Source: Microdochium bolleyi (lineage: Eukaryota; Ascomycota; Sordariomycetes; Xylariales; Microdochiaceae). From it: a stretch of 64,000 bases of DNA. A program made the translations under genes and the position numbers. Below the pieces are notes generated by a model. The model did no database searches, had not been told where the DNA came from, and was given only the letters and a program-made list of their open reading frames with translations. The stretch is from the NCBI GenBank assembly GCA_001566295.1, contig KQ964247.1, positions 1,922,001 to 1,986,000 on the forward strand. Reading direction: 5' to 3'. Shown piece by piece: positions 1-10,357 of the stretch; the stretch's first letter is position 1; each line of letters opens with the position of its first letter.

Positions 1-1419
1 CCGACCTGACGCCCATGGAAGTCGAAGAAGACCTCATTGTCGAGTACGCGACGCAGACCAACACGCGCACACACATGGCCGCGTACAGCTTGGAGGTGCT
101 GAGAGCATGGACCAGGCTTCTATTGGTCATGACGGACTCGAACGACTACAAGGGCGCCAACAAGACGTCGTTCATCTTGCAGACGCTCCAGGCCATCCTG
201 CCGAACCTCGAGCTCTACTCGACCGAAATGCCCGTGGCGGCTTTTGAGCTTGCCGAGCTTGCCAAGGTCCTGGTCTTCAGGCTCGAGTTCGCTGCCATGG
301 CATCGACGGACAAGGACAGCCGCGCGATTGAAAGCCTTGTTAGTGACAAGCTCTTGCAGTTGCTGCAGGTGTGCCTCGGTGCGATTGCTCGGTGGAGCGG
401 CGACCCGGCGCTCCGAGCAATTTACTACAGCATCTGTTACCGCTACCTGACGATGCTGATCGACCACGGCGAGAGTGCGGCCACGGCGCGCCGCAAGACG
501 GCCAAGATGATCCGCTTGTTTGGCGAGAAGCTCGTCACCGTCATCTGTGATGACGCGTCGAGCGGCATCCCTGCCTGTCAGGCATCGGCCCTGATATTGC
601 TCGGCACCCTGGTCAACCTCGGACACCAGGAGAATGACGGTTATGCTGTCGAAGCCCTCAACAAGCTCAACTTTATCGGTGTGCTCGTCGATTCTCTCCG
701 AGAGGTGATGCAGGAGTGGGTGGAGATTGCACAATCAGGTTCGTGGTCACAGACAATCGAGACTCCGGGGCTGGTGGAGAAACTCATCGTTCCGTATACT
801 GACGTTTTCTTTGGATATTCAGGCAACTCGGAACAAGAACACTACCACAACGCCAAGCTTGCGCTGCTGTCACAGCTGTGTCAGACACGAGACGGAGCCA
901 AGTATGTCCTGCATGCAGGTCTGTTCCGGGCCATTGAGCAGTCGGGGTTGTTCACCGTGGACCCGGAGCTGCAGGTGAGCTCGGCAGACCCCACCGCCCT
1001 GGAGCGGCACTACGCGCTGCTCGTCAAGGTTACGCGTGTGCTAGGCGCGGCAATCGTCAGCAGAGCCTCGCATAACGTGCTGCAGGGCAGACGGTTCCTG
1101 ACCGAGCACCGCATGCTGGTGATGCATGTCCTCAAGCGGTCGGTTGGCATTGGTGCCGGAGGCACGAGCCAGATGGAACGCAAGCTCGGCCAGCGTGTCG
1201 ATGAGCTCGCCGAGGCGCTCCTGCTCATCATCTCCGCCACGGAGTTTCTCGAGGTATGTTACCGAGTGTTGAATCCTCTGGAGGCAGATCTGCATCGTTT
1301 GCAGTGTCTCGAAATTTCCCGGGAGCTACCATGGAAGCTAACGCAGTATGTGTCAAATTCAGTTCGAGGCTGGATCTCTCACCGAGTCCAAGCAAGGGGC
1401 AATGCCGGTCTTCCATTAG
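1..1419 (+). CDS. NUP192: Nucleoporin Nup192 (Nup205 family), 3' end only
   Basis: This is the C-terminal part of a large scaffold nucleoporin of the inner ring of the nuclear pore. The reading frame is open at the left edge (codons from position 3), so the start lies outside the window. About 435 residues are visible, against roughly 1,700 or more in fungal Nup192 proteins. They are almost wholly alpha-helical (solenoid-like), with conserved-looking blocks such as LVDSLREVMQEWV and YGAKYVLHAGLF-type helices. The last intron runs 1254-1362 (donor GTATGTT, branch GCTAAC, acceptor ATTCAG). It is followed by a short terminal coding exon 1363-1419 that ends in TAG. Reading straight through the intron would add an unlikely tail to 1547. 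The family call rests on recognition of the sequence, not on a search. Confidence 0.8.
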
Positions 1420-1516
1420 GGGGGCATGGCTTTGTCATTCCTGCACCTCTCATCCCCTACAACCGTGCCGGTTCCTCCCCCATGGGGTGCATGTGCGCCA
1501 AGAACTTTCTGGAGAA

Positions 1517-1546
1517 AGCTGGAGTAAGCTGGAGTAAGCTGGAGTA
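1517..1546. repeat. Triple 10-bp tandem repeat
   Basis: The unit AGCTGGAGTA occurs three times head to tail about 100 nt downstream of the NUP192 stop codon, probably in its 3' UTR. It keeps one reading frame open past the true stop, which can mislead gene callers into extending the protein. Confidence 0.85.
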
Positions 1547-3160
1547 AAGCGGGTGCAGAGGAGAAGTCTGATACCTCTTGCCGCGATGATAGCCAGACCG
1601 GGCTCCACAGAGGCGAGGCGAAGTGGGGTTCTCTATTCGTTTTCCCCAGAATAGGCTGCATTGAGGCTCCATAGTCACCAAACTGCGGCTTTTTTTCTGA
1701 TAGACAAGGGTCGCAGTTATGTAAGAATGTAATAAGTAGAACGACTAGCCTGTGCCTGTGGTGGATATTCGAGAAATGTGTGGCGCAGGGCTTGATAGAC
1801 CGAGACCGGGGTAGAGGACTAGACCTAAAGCGTACACCGAGATCGACCCCAGGAACTTGTCGGGAGTTGCTGCTTGCACGACATGCCGCGAGAATATCTC
1901 GGGTGTCGTCACTCGTCGTGAGAGATATGTAGATGGAAATGAGCCTTGGCTGAGAGCATGCGCAATCGCCTCTTGGCATGAAGCTTGGTGGATTTGTATG
2001 TACGTAAGAGCCAAGCACGCGGCACACGCGCAACAACTCCACAATGCACAATGTTCCGATGGGTTTTGAGACTTGTCTCGAACTCTGAGTCCTTGGGCCC
2101 GATAAGCAGCTGTGGCTGTGATGCCTGGAGGCGCGGAAAGTGCAGAAAGTGTGGAGGTTTTTGATTGGTGTAGTGTTTTGCCGAGTTGAAATCATAATCA
2201 CCCTCGTCGTCGGGCTACGTGCGACGAACAGCCTCTCCGCGGGAAGATGCGGCACGGATGCATTCAAGTTGCGACCAGAGCTGGGGATGATGTGGGGCAG
2301 AGTGTCTCCCCAGAAATATCTGCAAGGTCGCGTTAGGTAAGAGTCAACTAATAGCGTCGCTGGGCCAGCCAATGTTGACGGCGCTGTCAGTCCAAATTGG
2401 AAATTGACGGGTGTCGACGGAGGAAGCGAAGGAAGGCAACGCAATGTCTAGCCGTTTTGGCTGCTCCATGGGTGCTCCATTCTCTGCACGACTCAAGAAC
2501 TGGCCCGTGGTATCGAGCTGCTGTTGGAGGGGGTGCTCGACCGGGGAAGGACGCTGGGATTACGACGAGAATGGCGAGGAGGGCAGGGGTGGCAGGGAGG
2601 AAGAGACAAGGCCCCGGCCCGAACAAGGCAGCTGACCAGCAGCGCGGATTCGAGGACCACGACCTCGGTGGCCCAGATTGTGGGCTCGTTCGTTGGTGGC
2701 CTGCTCTAGGCACGTCGCAGCGCGTCCATGGCGCACCCCTGCTGCGCAGAGTGCGCCTCGCGCGAAGCGGCTGGTGGTGTTGCAACGGGAAGCCTTCCAC
2801 GGTTCTAGAAGCCCTCGAGCTGGGTGCAGCACACTCGGTACACTAGCCACGCCTCTGCGCAGATCCTGATGTCTGCCAATGCTGCTGGAGGGAACTCTGG
2901 CGGGTTTTTGCCGGATGCTTGACTCGCCAGCAGGGAACGCTTGTGTGATTGGAGCCAAACCTCTGCCACCGATTGTCCCTTCTCCGGTCCGTTTGTGACT
3001 GGATTGACGGCACTCCGTACGATGCGATAGATACACATGGCTCGAGGGCGGCACAGCCCTGGAGGGACGGCAAGGAAAGCGGGCGGTGGCGAGGTACTGC
3101 GTGCAGACCGAGCAGGCCTGGCCTGGCTCCCCAGGTTGCACAAAGGCAGACACTGGGGCA

Positions 3161-3578
3161 GATAAGCCCGGACGCGCCGCTCGCAGGAAGCTGCAGGTGA
3201 GCACTGGCGCGGCTTGGCGCGTGCTGGGAGTGGCCAGGCGCGGCAGGTGCGATGGAGCTTGGCAGCTCTTGTCCCCGTCAAGCCTGCCGTGGCCAATCTT
3301 GTTTGGAGGGCGGCGAGGGGGGTGTGCCCGGCGCGCTCGAGGGCGTCGGAGGGCTTCGAGGGCTTGCGGATGGGGTGCGCCGCCGGAGCTTGGCACGCCT
3401 CCACCCCCCGCTAGACTGCATTGTCCACTGCCCAGGAGTGCTCATCCTCCTCATCCTCCTCCGCACCACCAACAGCGCAAAGATGCGATGCGAGGCACGC
3501 GAGCCACTGCCCACCGAGACCACCCCCCTCCCCCCGGCCAGCAGTCCCCGGACTCGACTATGGATCGTCCGTCTTATC
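3161..3578. promoter_or_regulatory. Pair of GATA-factor motifs upstream of the permease
   Basis: GATAAG is seen at 3161-3166 on the + strand and its reverse complement CTTATC at 3573-3578, about 650 and 240 nt before the permease ATG. Fungal nitrogen regulators of the AreA/Nit2 family bind paired HGATAR sites in promoters of amino-acid permease genes. Use of these sites is inferred from spacing and gene type only, since such short motifs also occur by chance. Confidence 0.35.
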
Positions 3579-3814
3579 ATCCCCCCCAGTGGCTATTTGA
3601 CCGAGGCCTGTCTTGGCTGACCCTGGCCGCAGCTATTAAAGACCATCGTGCTGCCCTCCTCCATGCCTTCGCCTCCCTCTGTTGCTCCCCCTCATCCGTG
3701 TCCCGTGTGTTGTGCTGCTTGTGCCGTGAAGATCCTCACTTCGCCCACCGACACCTCATCCACACACACGCACATACACACGCTTGAGCACAGCGCGTGT
3801 TCGCCCCGCCCACG

Positions 3815-5670
3815 ATGGACAACAGCGGCATGATCCACCGCACCGGCTCCTCGTCGCCTGACGGCAAGGGCCACGGCTATACTGAGAAGCGTGGCGACTA
3901 TGACGCCGAGAACACGCACATCCGTGGCATCGAGACGTCCTCCGAGACCGCCCTCCACCGCGGCCTGAAGGCCCGCCACATCACCATGATTGCCATTGGT
4001 GGTGCCATCGGTACTGGTCTCATCATCGGAACTGGAAAGGCCCTCGCCCAGGCCGGTCCCGGCTCCATTCTCATCTCGTACAGCATCATCGGTTTTATCG
4101 TCTTCCTCGTCATGGCTGCCCTCGGCGAGATGGCTGCCTGGCTCCCCATGTCCGCTGGTTTCACTGGTTACGCCTCTCGCTTCTGCGATCCTTCTCTCGG
4201 CTTTGCTCTCGGCTGGACGTAAGTCGATACCCTCCCCAGTTCCGATGCGCTACATCGTATGTGCAGCCGCTGACTTGTCCCGTTAGTTATTGGTGCAAAT
4301 ATATCATCGTCACGCCCAACCAGCTCACCGCCGCCGCTCTGGTCATCCAATACTGGGTGCCTCGAGACAAGGTGAATCCTGGCGTCTTCATCACCATCTT
4401 CCTCCTCCTGATCCTTTTCATCAACTACTTTGGCATCCGCTTCTTTGGCGAGTTTGAGTTCTGGCTTTCCAGTTTCAAAGTCATTGTTATTGTTGGCGTC
4501 ATCCTCTTCTGTCTCCTGGTTGCGACCGGTGCTGTTGACGGCCAGCCCAGAGGCTTCACATACTGGAACAACCCTGGGTAAGTCACGCCTCCCTTGGCCG
4601 CTCCCGCATCTCGAGTCCTGGACAGAGTTCAGCAGGCTAACCCGATGTGTCTTCTCTTCTGTAGTGCGTTCGTCGAATACAAGGTATCGGGTCCTGCTGG
4701 TAAATTTGCTGGTCTCTGGTCGACCATGGTCACAGCCACCTTCGCCTACCTCGGCACTGAGCTTGTCGGTGTCACTGTCGGCGAGGCCCAGAACCCCCGC
4801 AAGACTGTGCCCCGTGCCATCAAGCTCACCTTCTACCGCATTGTCTTCTTCTACGTCATCAGCATCTTCCTCCTCGGCATGTGCGTTCCTTACAACTCGC
4901 CCCTGCTCGCCTTCGCCCTCAAGGCTCAGACTGGCGCCAGCGCCTCGCCTTTCGTCGTCGCCTCGCAGCTTGCCGGTGTCAAGTACCTCGACCACATCCT
5001 GAACGCCTGTATCCTGGTCTTCGTGTTCTCGGCGGCCAACTCGGATCTGTACATCGCTAGCAGAACACTCTACGGTCTCGCTTCTGACGGCGCCGCTCCC
5101 GCCATCTTCCGCAAGACGGACAAGAAGGGTCTCCCAATCTACGCGCTCGGCGCCTCCTCCCTGTTTGCTCTGCTTGCCTACCTCAACGTCACGGACGACT
5201 CCAAGGCGGTCTTTGGTTACTTTGTCAACTTGACTACCATCTTCGGCATTCTGTCCTGGATCTCCATCCTGACCACCCACATTTGGTTCGTTCGCGGTCG
5301 CCGCGCTCAGGGCCTGACCAACGCTGATATGCCGTACACTGCGCCCCTCGGCATATATGGTTCATACGGTGCTCTGTTTGCCTGCGTTGTTGTGGCTCTG
5401 ACCAAGAACTACGACGTCTTCTTCGACTTCAAGGCAAACTACGTCACCTTCATCACCGCGTACATTGGCATCCCTGTCTACCTTATTCTCATCTTCGGCC
5501 ACAAATTCTGGACCAAGAGCAAGGGAGTCAAGCCCCATGAGATGGACTTCTACACTGGCAAGGATGTTATCGACCGTGAGGAGGCCGAGTTTCTGGCTGC
5601 CAAGGAGGCCAAGGCCGAGAAGAATGTCGGTGGTTCTTTCTACAAGAGATGGGTTTCGTGGCTCCTCTAA
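3815..5670 (+). CDS. Amino-acid permease (APC superfamily, Dip5/Gap-like)
   Basis: A plasma-membrane amino-acid/proton symporter of the fungal YAT family. Three exons are 3815-4218, 4287-4577 and 4665-5670, giving 566 residues. The introns have GTAAGT-type donors and TAG acceptors, and the second has a GGCTAAC branch point. The N-terminal cytosolic tail leads into the signature HITMIAIGGAIGTGLIIGTG (TM1), followed by about 12 hydrophobic spans. TYWCKYIIVTPNQLTA (TM3) and FAYLGTELVGVTVGEAQNPR (TM6 and following loop) match the family. The first exon can be read from an upstream GTG at 3797, but the ATG at 3815 has a good context. Codons are strongly C-ended, which suggests high expression. Sequence style is closest to dicarboxylic amino-acid (Dip5-type) permeases; the exact substrate is not decidable here. 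Confidence 0.92.
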
Positions 5671-6643
5671 GTGCAGTTGGAGGCCTTTGGACTCGCAGCT
5701 GCATTTGGGCGTGCACGCTACTGCGGAATGTGCTTCACGTTTCATGATTACGACAGAGTAGCTCGCAGCAACTTCTCTGCTGATAGATACCCGTAGAATA
5801 CAACTACATCAGAATCACACGAGCGCATCGACCGTGACCGCTTCCTGTCCACCATTTCATGTTTCTGCGTGACAGTGCCCGTGATGGGCCAATCGTCCAC
5901 CCGAGCTTACGTCGCCATCCGGCCGCCCTTGACGTAACGGGGTGCTTGGCCCGGCCTTGGCTTATCGGCCCAGCCCCGCCCAAGGATGCTCGATTGCTTG
6001 AGTCGTGTGCTTACCTTTGATAAGTGTCCTAATGCCTGCATTTGTTCACTGCTTGAGGGCTTGGCCCAATGCCCACCCCGTCCTCGCCATCTAAGCCCAT
6101 CCCGGCCTCGCCGGGGTCAATCAGTCCCCTCATGTCGCCCCCCTGGTCGCGAGTCGGGAAGGTGGTCTATGGTCGCCAAGCGCGGGCGTTTTGTGGCATT
6201 TGTCCTTGGAAACTTTGGTCGTGCTCTCGGCTCGGGGGACTCGGGCGATTCTGTTTTTATTGCTCAACGGCCGCTTCTTGGCGGCGCGGCCGACCTTGTT
6301 TCTGTCTGCTTGGGGAGCTCGTTGACACGCTTTGCTAGATGGGTTGGGATCTTGGTGGCGCTGCTGAGGCGTCTGGGCGCGCGCGCGCGGCTCTACACTG
6401 AGTTTGCTCAAAGGGCTTACCTCACCTACCCGAATTGTAGCATGGTAGGGTACGCTTCTAGAACCTGGCGCAAAAACATGTGCTATAATACAGGCCTCAC
6501 CAGAAAATAAAGGGCTGTAACCGCGCGTGCCTGTGGGCAGCGTCTGCTACGATTTTTCATCGTGCATTTATTTTGTGTGATGGAGGTCTTCGACATCACC
6601 CGGCCGAGACGGGCTGAGCTGGACACACTGCTTTCGTGTCAAA

Positions 6644-6663
6644 GGGGGGGGGGGGGGGGGGGG
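6644..6663 (+). repeat. Poly-G tract (20 G)
   Basis: Twenty consecutive G, followed by A and three more G. Such long G homopolymers are rare and slip easily in replication and sequencing, so the exact length is uncertain. Confidence 0.9.
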
Positions 6664-7011
6664 AGGGAATATGGTCACAGCGCTTTACGGGACCCCCCTG
6701 GCCGGGCTGGCCTTTCCTTGTTGTTGGCGCTATGTTATGCACATGAAATCCTCACTTTATGGGAATGCGTAAACAGCAGAGCGATAGGTATGGGGAGCTT
6801 CACTGCAGTGCTGGACGGGGACAACGGAGTTCCGGCGGTCCTAGGTAGATTCAAGGGGATGATTGGTGAATGTCGGCATCGCATGATACGGAGTGATGCT
6901 CCGTGCCCTCGGGATCGGCCTAGGGTACCCTTCACACATGAAGTTCATTTCTCAACCAGCTCCGACGGAGCACGGACGGTGCAGGTCCTATCGAACACGG
7001 AGGAGGATGTG

Positions 7012-7033
7012 GAGAGAGAGAGAGAGAGAGAGA
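7012..7033 (+). repeat. GA dinucleotide microsatellite
   Basis: About eleven GA units in a row, ending in AAAGG. It lies in intergenic DNA. Confidence 0.85.
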
Positions 7034-8842
7034 AAGGCTCGGCGGGGAGGTTCCATAGTTTAGATTATTTTTCGAGGGTCTGGGCCCTGCCTTCCCTTGA
7101 TGATAGATAAAGGTGTGACTAAGAACAAGGTGAGCGTGACAGCAGCGAATTATTTTATCCTGAGGCCGATGGAATCCACCTCGTACCTGTCCTATCGAAC
7201 ACTCCAGATTCTGGTATCCATGAATGCACGTGCTGCTAGCCACCACATTCCGACCGACCAGGCCCAGGCAGAGAGTATGACAGACTATTTCCGCACTCTT
7301 GGCCCTCCTCTCGGCACGGAGTCTTGGTCGGCGGATTGTTATCACTCCAATTGGGTGGGACGGGAGGGGGCAACATACGAGAGGTACGACGCGCCAATGG
7401 GTCTGGATCGCGTCCGGCGGTGTTGCGTTGCGCTGTGCCGAGCCAAGAGAGGGCGAGAGAGCATGCCGGATCACATGTCCTTTTTGTCACAAGCACCTCC
7501 GGACATGGGTTTGTCGTGATATTTCCGAGTCTGGTTCACAAGGCGGCGTGCGTGGCTTGCCGGGGGATGGGGGGGGGGTCCCTTGCTCGAGCGCCTGGCA
7601 GGCCGCTGGCTGGCTGACGCCTTGTAGCTTGCAGAGCTTCATCGACTGGCATGGGGAGTGAGCCTCAATGCGACAGAAGTCGTTGGTGGCCCACCGTGGC
7701 TAGACCGGCTGACGACAGCCGTTCTGCGGTTGCGTTTAAACGGCCATTACCTCTTGGCGCACAGTCAGACGTCAAATCTGAGAGAGATTGCTCTCTCGAT
7801 GGCTTCTATTTCCAGGTACAGTACCTTCTCCTTGGTGTACATCTTCCCGACGGGTGCAATCCTGGTCAGTCAGTCGCATTACTCAACGTTGCGAGCCATC
7901 AGTAACGAGCACAGCAACTCTCACGCCTGGCCGCTTTGCACAGCCAAGCTACCTAGCACACCAATCCAGCCCATTGTGAGCACCTGGTTTGCCGATTGCA
8001 TCGAGTCCGTAGAGTACAGACCTCTTTATTGTTCCGAGGTCAAGAACTTCCCCTATCCTCGTGCTCGCTGAACAGGCGACTAGTCGCGCAAGGGCGCGGC
8101 TAGACAAGGCTATCCATGGCAAGATGGCCCGCAGCGCCGCAGCCTGGAATAAGTCACTCCAGTCTCCAAATTTTAACTCTAAGATGGGACTTCTTAGTTT
8201 CTTTTATTCTTCTGCAGCCAACCTTAGTCCAGGTTGGCTCACCGCGGCTAGTGCGCCACGATGGATTGTTACTGTAAAGTTAATTAGTTGCTCCCCCGAG
8301 CGACGGGTTCCACACATGCACATTATCGGGGAGGCGACCCTCCGGAGGGATTAGATTGCGCCCACTTCGGCTTCTTCCGAGATCTAAGGTGTGCCTGGCG
8401 TGCAGTGTGCACATGTGTAAAGTATAGATCGCTGGTGTTGGCTTAGAGGTAAACATGTGGTCGGGAGAAGATTCCGACGCATGAGAGTCTCCAATGTCTG
8501 GCGGAACGACACCTGCCTACACTACAATATGCTTACCTTGATAAGGTCCTCTGTAGTGTTGCAGATCGCGGAGCGTGGTCCCTCCTCGACGCTCACGGCT
8601 ATATCTGTCCTTTCGTGCCACGTCACGGGAGGCAGGTTCCTGTAATTGGAACATCGCGCAAATGACATGTCAACCAATTGCTCATGGTACGGGGTGACGT
8701 ATTCACAGACTTGTAGCTGGTCCGTGGGATATTGTCTACCTCTTCTCCTAATGCAACGGTTCTCCTCATTCACAATGGTATACACCAGTCTGAAAAGTGC
8801 CCCCCATATGGCTTATTACTCCATGCAGAATATACTCCGGTG

Positions 8843-9686
8843 CTAGAAAAAGGCTGATCTGGAATACAATCCCCGCGTCTCGACAATCCTGCCCATCACC
8901 CGAGCCGGGAGCCTCCGGACCTCCTCCTTGTCGTCTTTCAGTAGCTCGTCGCTGACCTCCAGGAACCGATCCCTGAAAGCCTCCCAGACCACGCGCTCCG
9001 TCTCGCTGTCCGATTCTCCTGCCGCGGGCGGGCGAGGGTAGTAAGGGTCGTTCCGCCAAAAGTACCTCGCCATGCTCTCGACGCCCGTCTCGTCTGTCGT
9101 CAGGGACTTGCAGCAGTCGAAATCGAGCATCCACATGGCGTGGCGACCCAGTGTCACCGAGTCGAAGATGCTGGTAGTGCTGCTGGTTTCGGATGCCGAG
9201 ATATCACCACGGCAAGGAGGGCTGTCGAGCACAAATTCGACATCATTGGCGTCGATTTTCGCAACCCACCACATCAAGGCCAGCGCGTCCGCCATGTCTT
9301 TGGCGTACGGCACCGGGTCGAGGCCCAGCTCGGGGAACTGGTCCAGGTGGATCGGGATGTTGCGGAGGCTGAAGAACCGCAGGCGCCGCCCTCTTGCTGC
9401 TTGTTGTTGCTGTTGTTTTGATTGTTGCCGGCGGCGGCCAAGGTACACTCCCGCCAGGCAGTCATTGTTGTTGACGTCCTGAAGCACTTCCTCCTGCAGC
9501 TCGACCGGGCAGTACCGCCGCACGAGCTCCGCGCGCGCCGTGCTGTTGAGCGGCGGGATGCGCTCGTTGACGAGGGCGTTACACGACCTGTAGCCCTCGG
9601 GCAGGCGCGGGAGGATGCCGGCCCATCCGGCGTCGGCCGCCCGGAGGAGGCCAAAGGTCTGTGGCATGAGGACCACCGCTCGGCCC

Positions 9687-9720
<34 letters not shown>

Positions 9721-9928
9721 GGGCCTGTGCCGCGTTGGCGGCCATGAGGATCGTGTAGATCCTGGATTCGTTCTCGAGCGAGCGGCCAGGACCACCATCT
9801 TCTCGCTTCATGGCGAGCGTCATCTTGGCTTCGTTGTCGTTGTCAGGGTTGGCCCAGACGGAGCCACAGAAGCCCATACCGATCCTGCGCAGTGGTGCCT
9901 CCTGGTTCGTAAATGGCGTGAGATCCAT
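8843..9928 (-). CDS. DUF3669 (zinc-finger-protein-like) domain protein with polyQ
   Basis: An intronless gene for a 361-residue protein. The C-terminal half matches the fungal DUF3669 family, recognised by IPIHLDQFPELGLD, then YAKDMADALALMWWVAKID, the conserved ANDVEFVL and a MWMLDFD segment. These proteins are often labelled zinc finger protein although no zinc ligand set is visible. Their function is unknown, and they are multicopy in many Pezizomycotina. A run of about 12 glutamines near residues 70-81 and a second Q-rich patch near 170 interrupt the N-terminal half; the first is encoded by a pure CAA repeat and so is probably length-polymorphic. The start ATG at 9928 is the first in frame and no intron is needed. 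The protein is likely soluble. Confidence 0.8.
9687..9721. repeat. TTG/CAA trinucleotide repeat coding polyQ
   Basis: A pure run of about 12 TTG triplets on the + strand encodes polyglutamine on the - strand inside the DUF3669 protein. A single repeated codon, rather than mixed CAA/CAG, points to recent slippage expansion. Confidence 0.9.
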
Positions 9929-10357
9929 CGTGGTGTGTTTGGTCGTTTGGTGACTTTGTTGTGATGTTGTGGAAGCTGTGTCTTTGCGAATGGTGTGAAT
10001 CGTTGCTCTGGAGATGTTGCCGCATTACCGTCAACGCAGTGCGCACTTTTCTATGCTATCGAGAAAATCACTAACGTGCTCAGGAGCCTATCTCCGAAGG
10101 CCAACCAAACTATTCAAATTGATATCTCGAGCCGATGAAAAGACGTCGATGACTCACAAGAGGTATGCTTTTCAGCGTACCATCAAGTAATGGTTCTTGG
10201 GTTAGGCATAGCCATCTCCAACTGCCCCTCGGCCAGAATTTGCACCATCATCAGTTATCAACGACATGCTTCCATAGGGCAACGAGCCTGAGCGCGGTAT
10301 ATTATATTAGTAGGCTAAAATGTTGATCTTTTTGTATCAGATGAGACCTGCACAAGT
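9929..10357. other. Intergenic: promoter of the DUF3669 gene
   Basis: 429 nt between the start of the DUF3669 gene and the end of the neurochondrin-family gene, both on the minus strand. It is moderately AT-rich (TATATTATATTAG near 10299). No gene is seen. Confidence 0.5.

Larger units (their letters stand above)
1420..3814. other. Intergenic: NUP192 3' flank and permease promoter
   Basis: No convincing gene is present on either strand. The open frames here are short, overlap each other and look unlike protein. The stretch holds a small 10-bp tandem repeat near 1517, two GATAAG motifs (3161 and 3573) in the permease promoter, a TATTAAA element near 3634 and a CT/CA-rich leader directly before the permease ATG. 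Confidence 0.6.
5671..8842. other. Intergenic, 3.2 kb, with simple repeats
   Basis: No gene recognised. Both flanking genes end here (permease + and DUF3669 gene -), so this is a convergent spacer, unusually long for one. It contains a run of 20 G at 6644, a GA run at 7012 and a second G-rich patch near 7567. Open frames are short, and none shows a family signature or a believable exon chain. A small lineage-specific gene cannot be excluded. Confidence 0.5.

Noticed and set aside
1254..1547. NUP192 reading through to 1547
   Set aside because: The added residues look non-coding and contain the 10-bp tandem repeat. A complete donor, branch and acceptor at 1254-1362 with an in-frame TAG at 1417 gives a cleaner end.
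1416..2444. 342-codon open frame on the minus strand downstream of NUP192
   Set aside because: Its composition is erratic, it overlaps the true end of NUP192, and it has no family signature, membrane pattern or splice support. Most likely chance in GC-rich DNA.
4168..5280. 370-codon minus-strand frame opposite the permease
   Set aside because: It is an exact antisense shadow of the permease exons and introns, produced by strongly C-ended codons on the coding strand.
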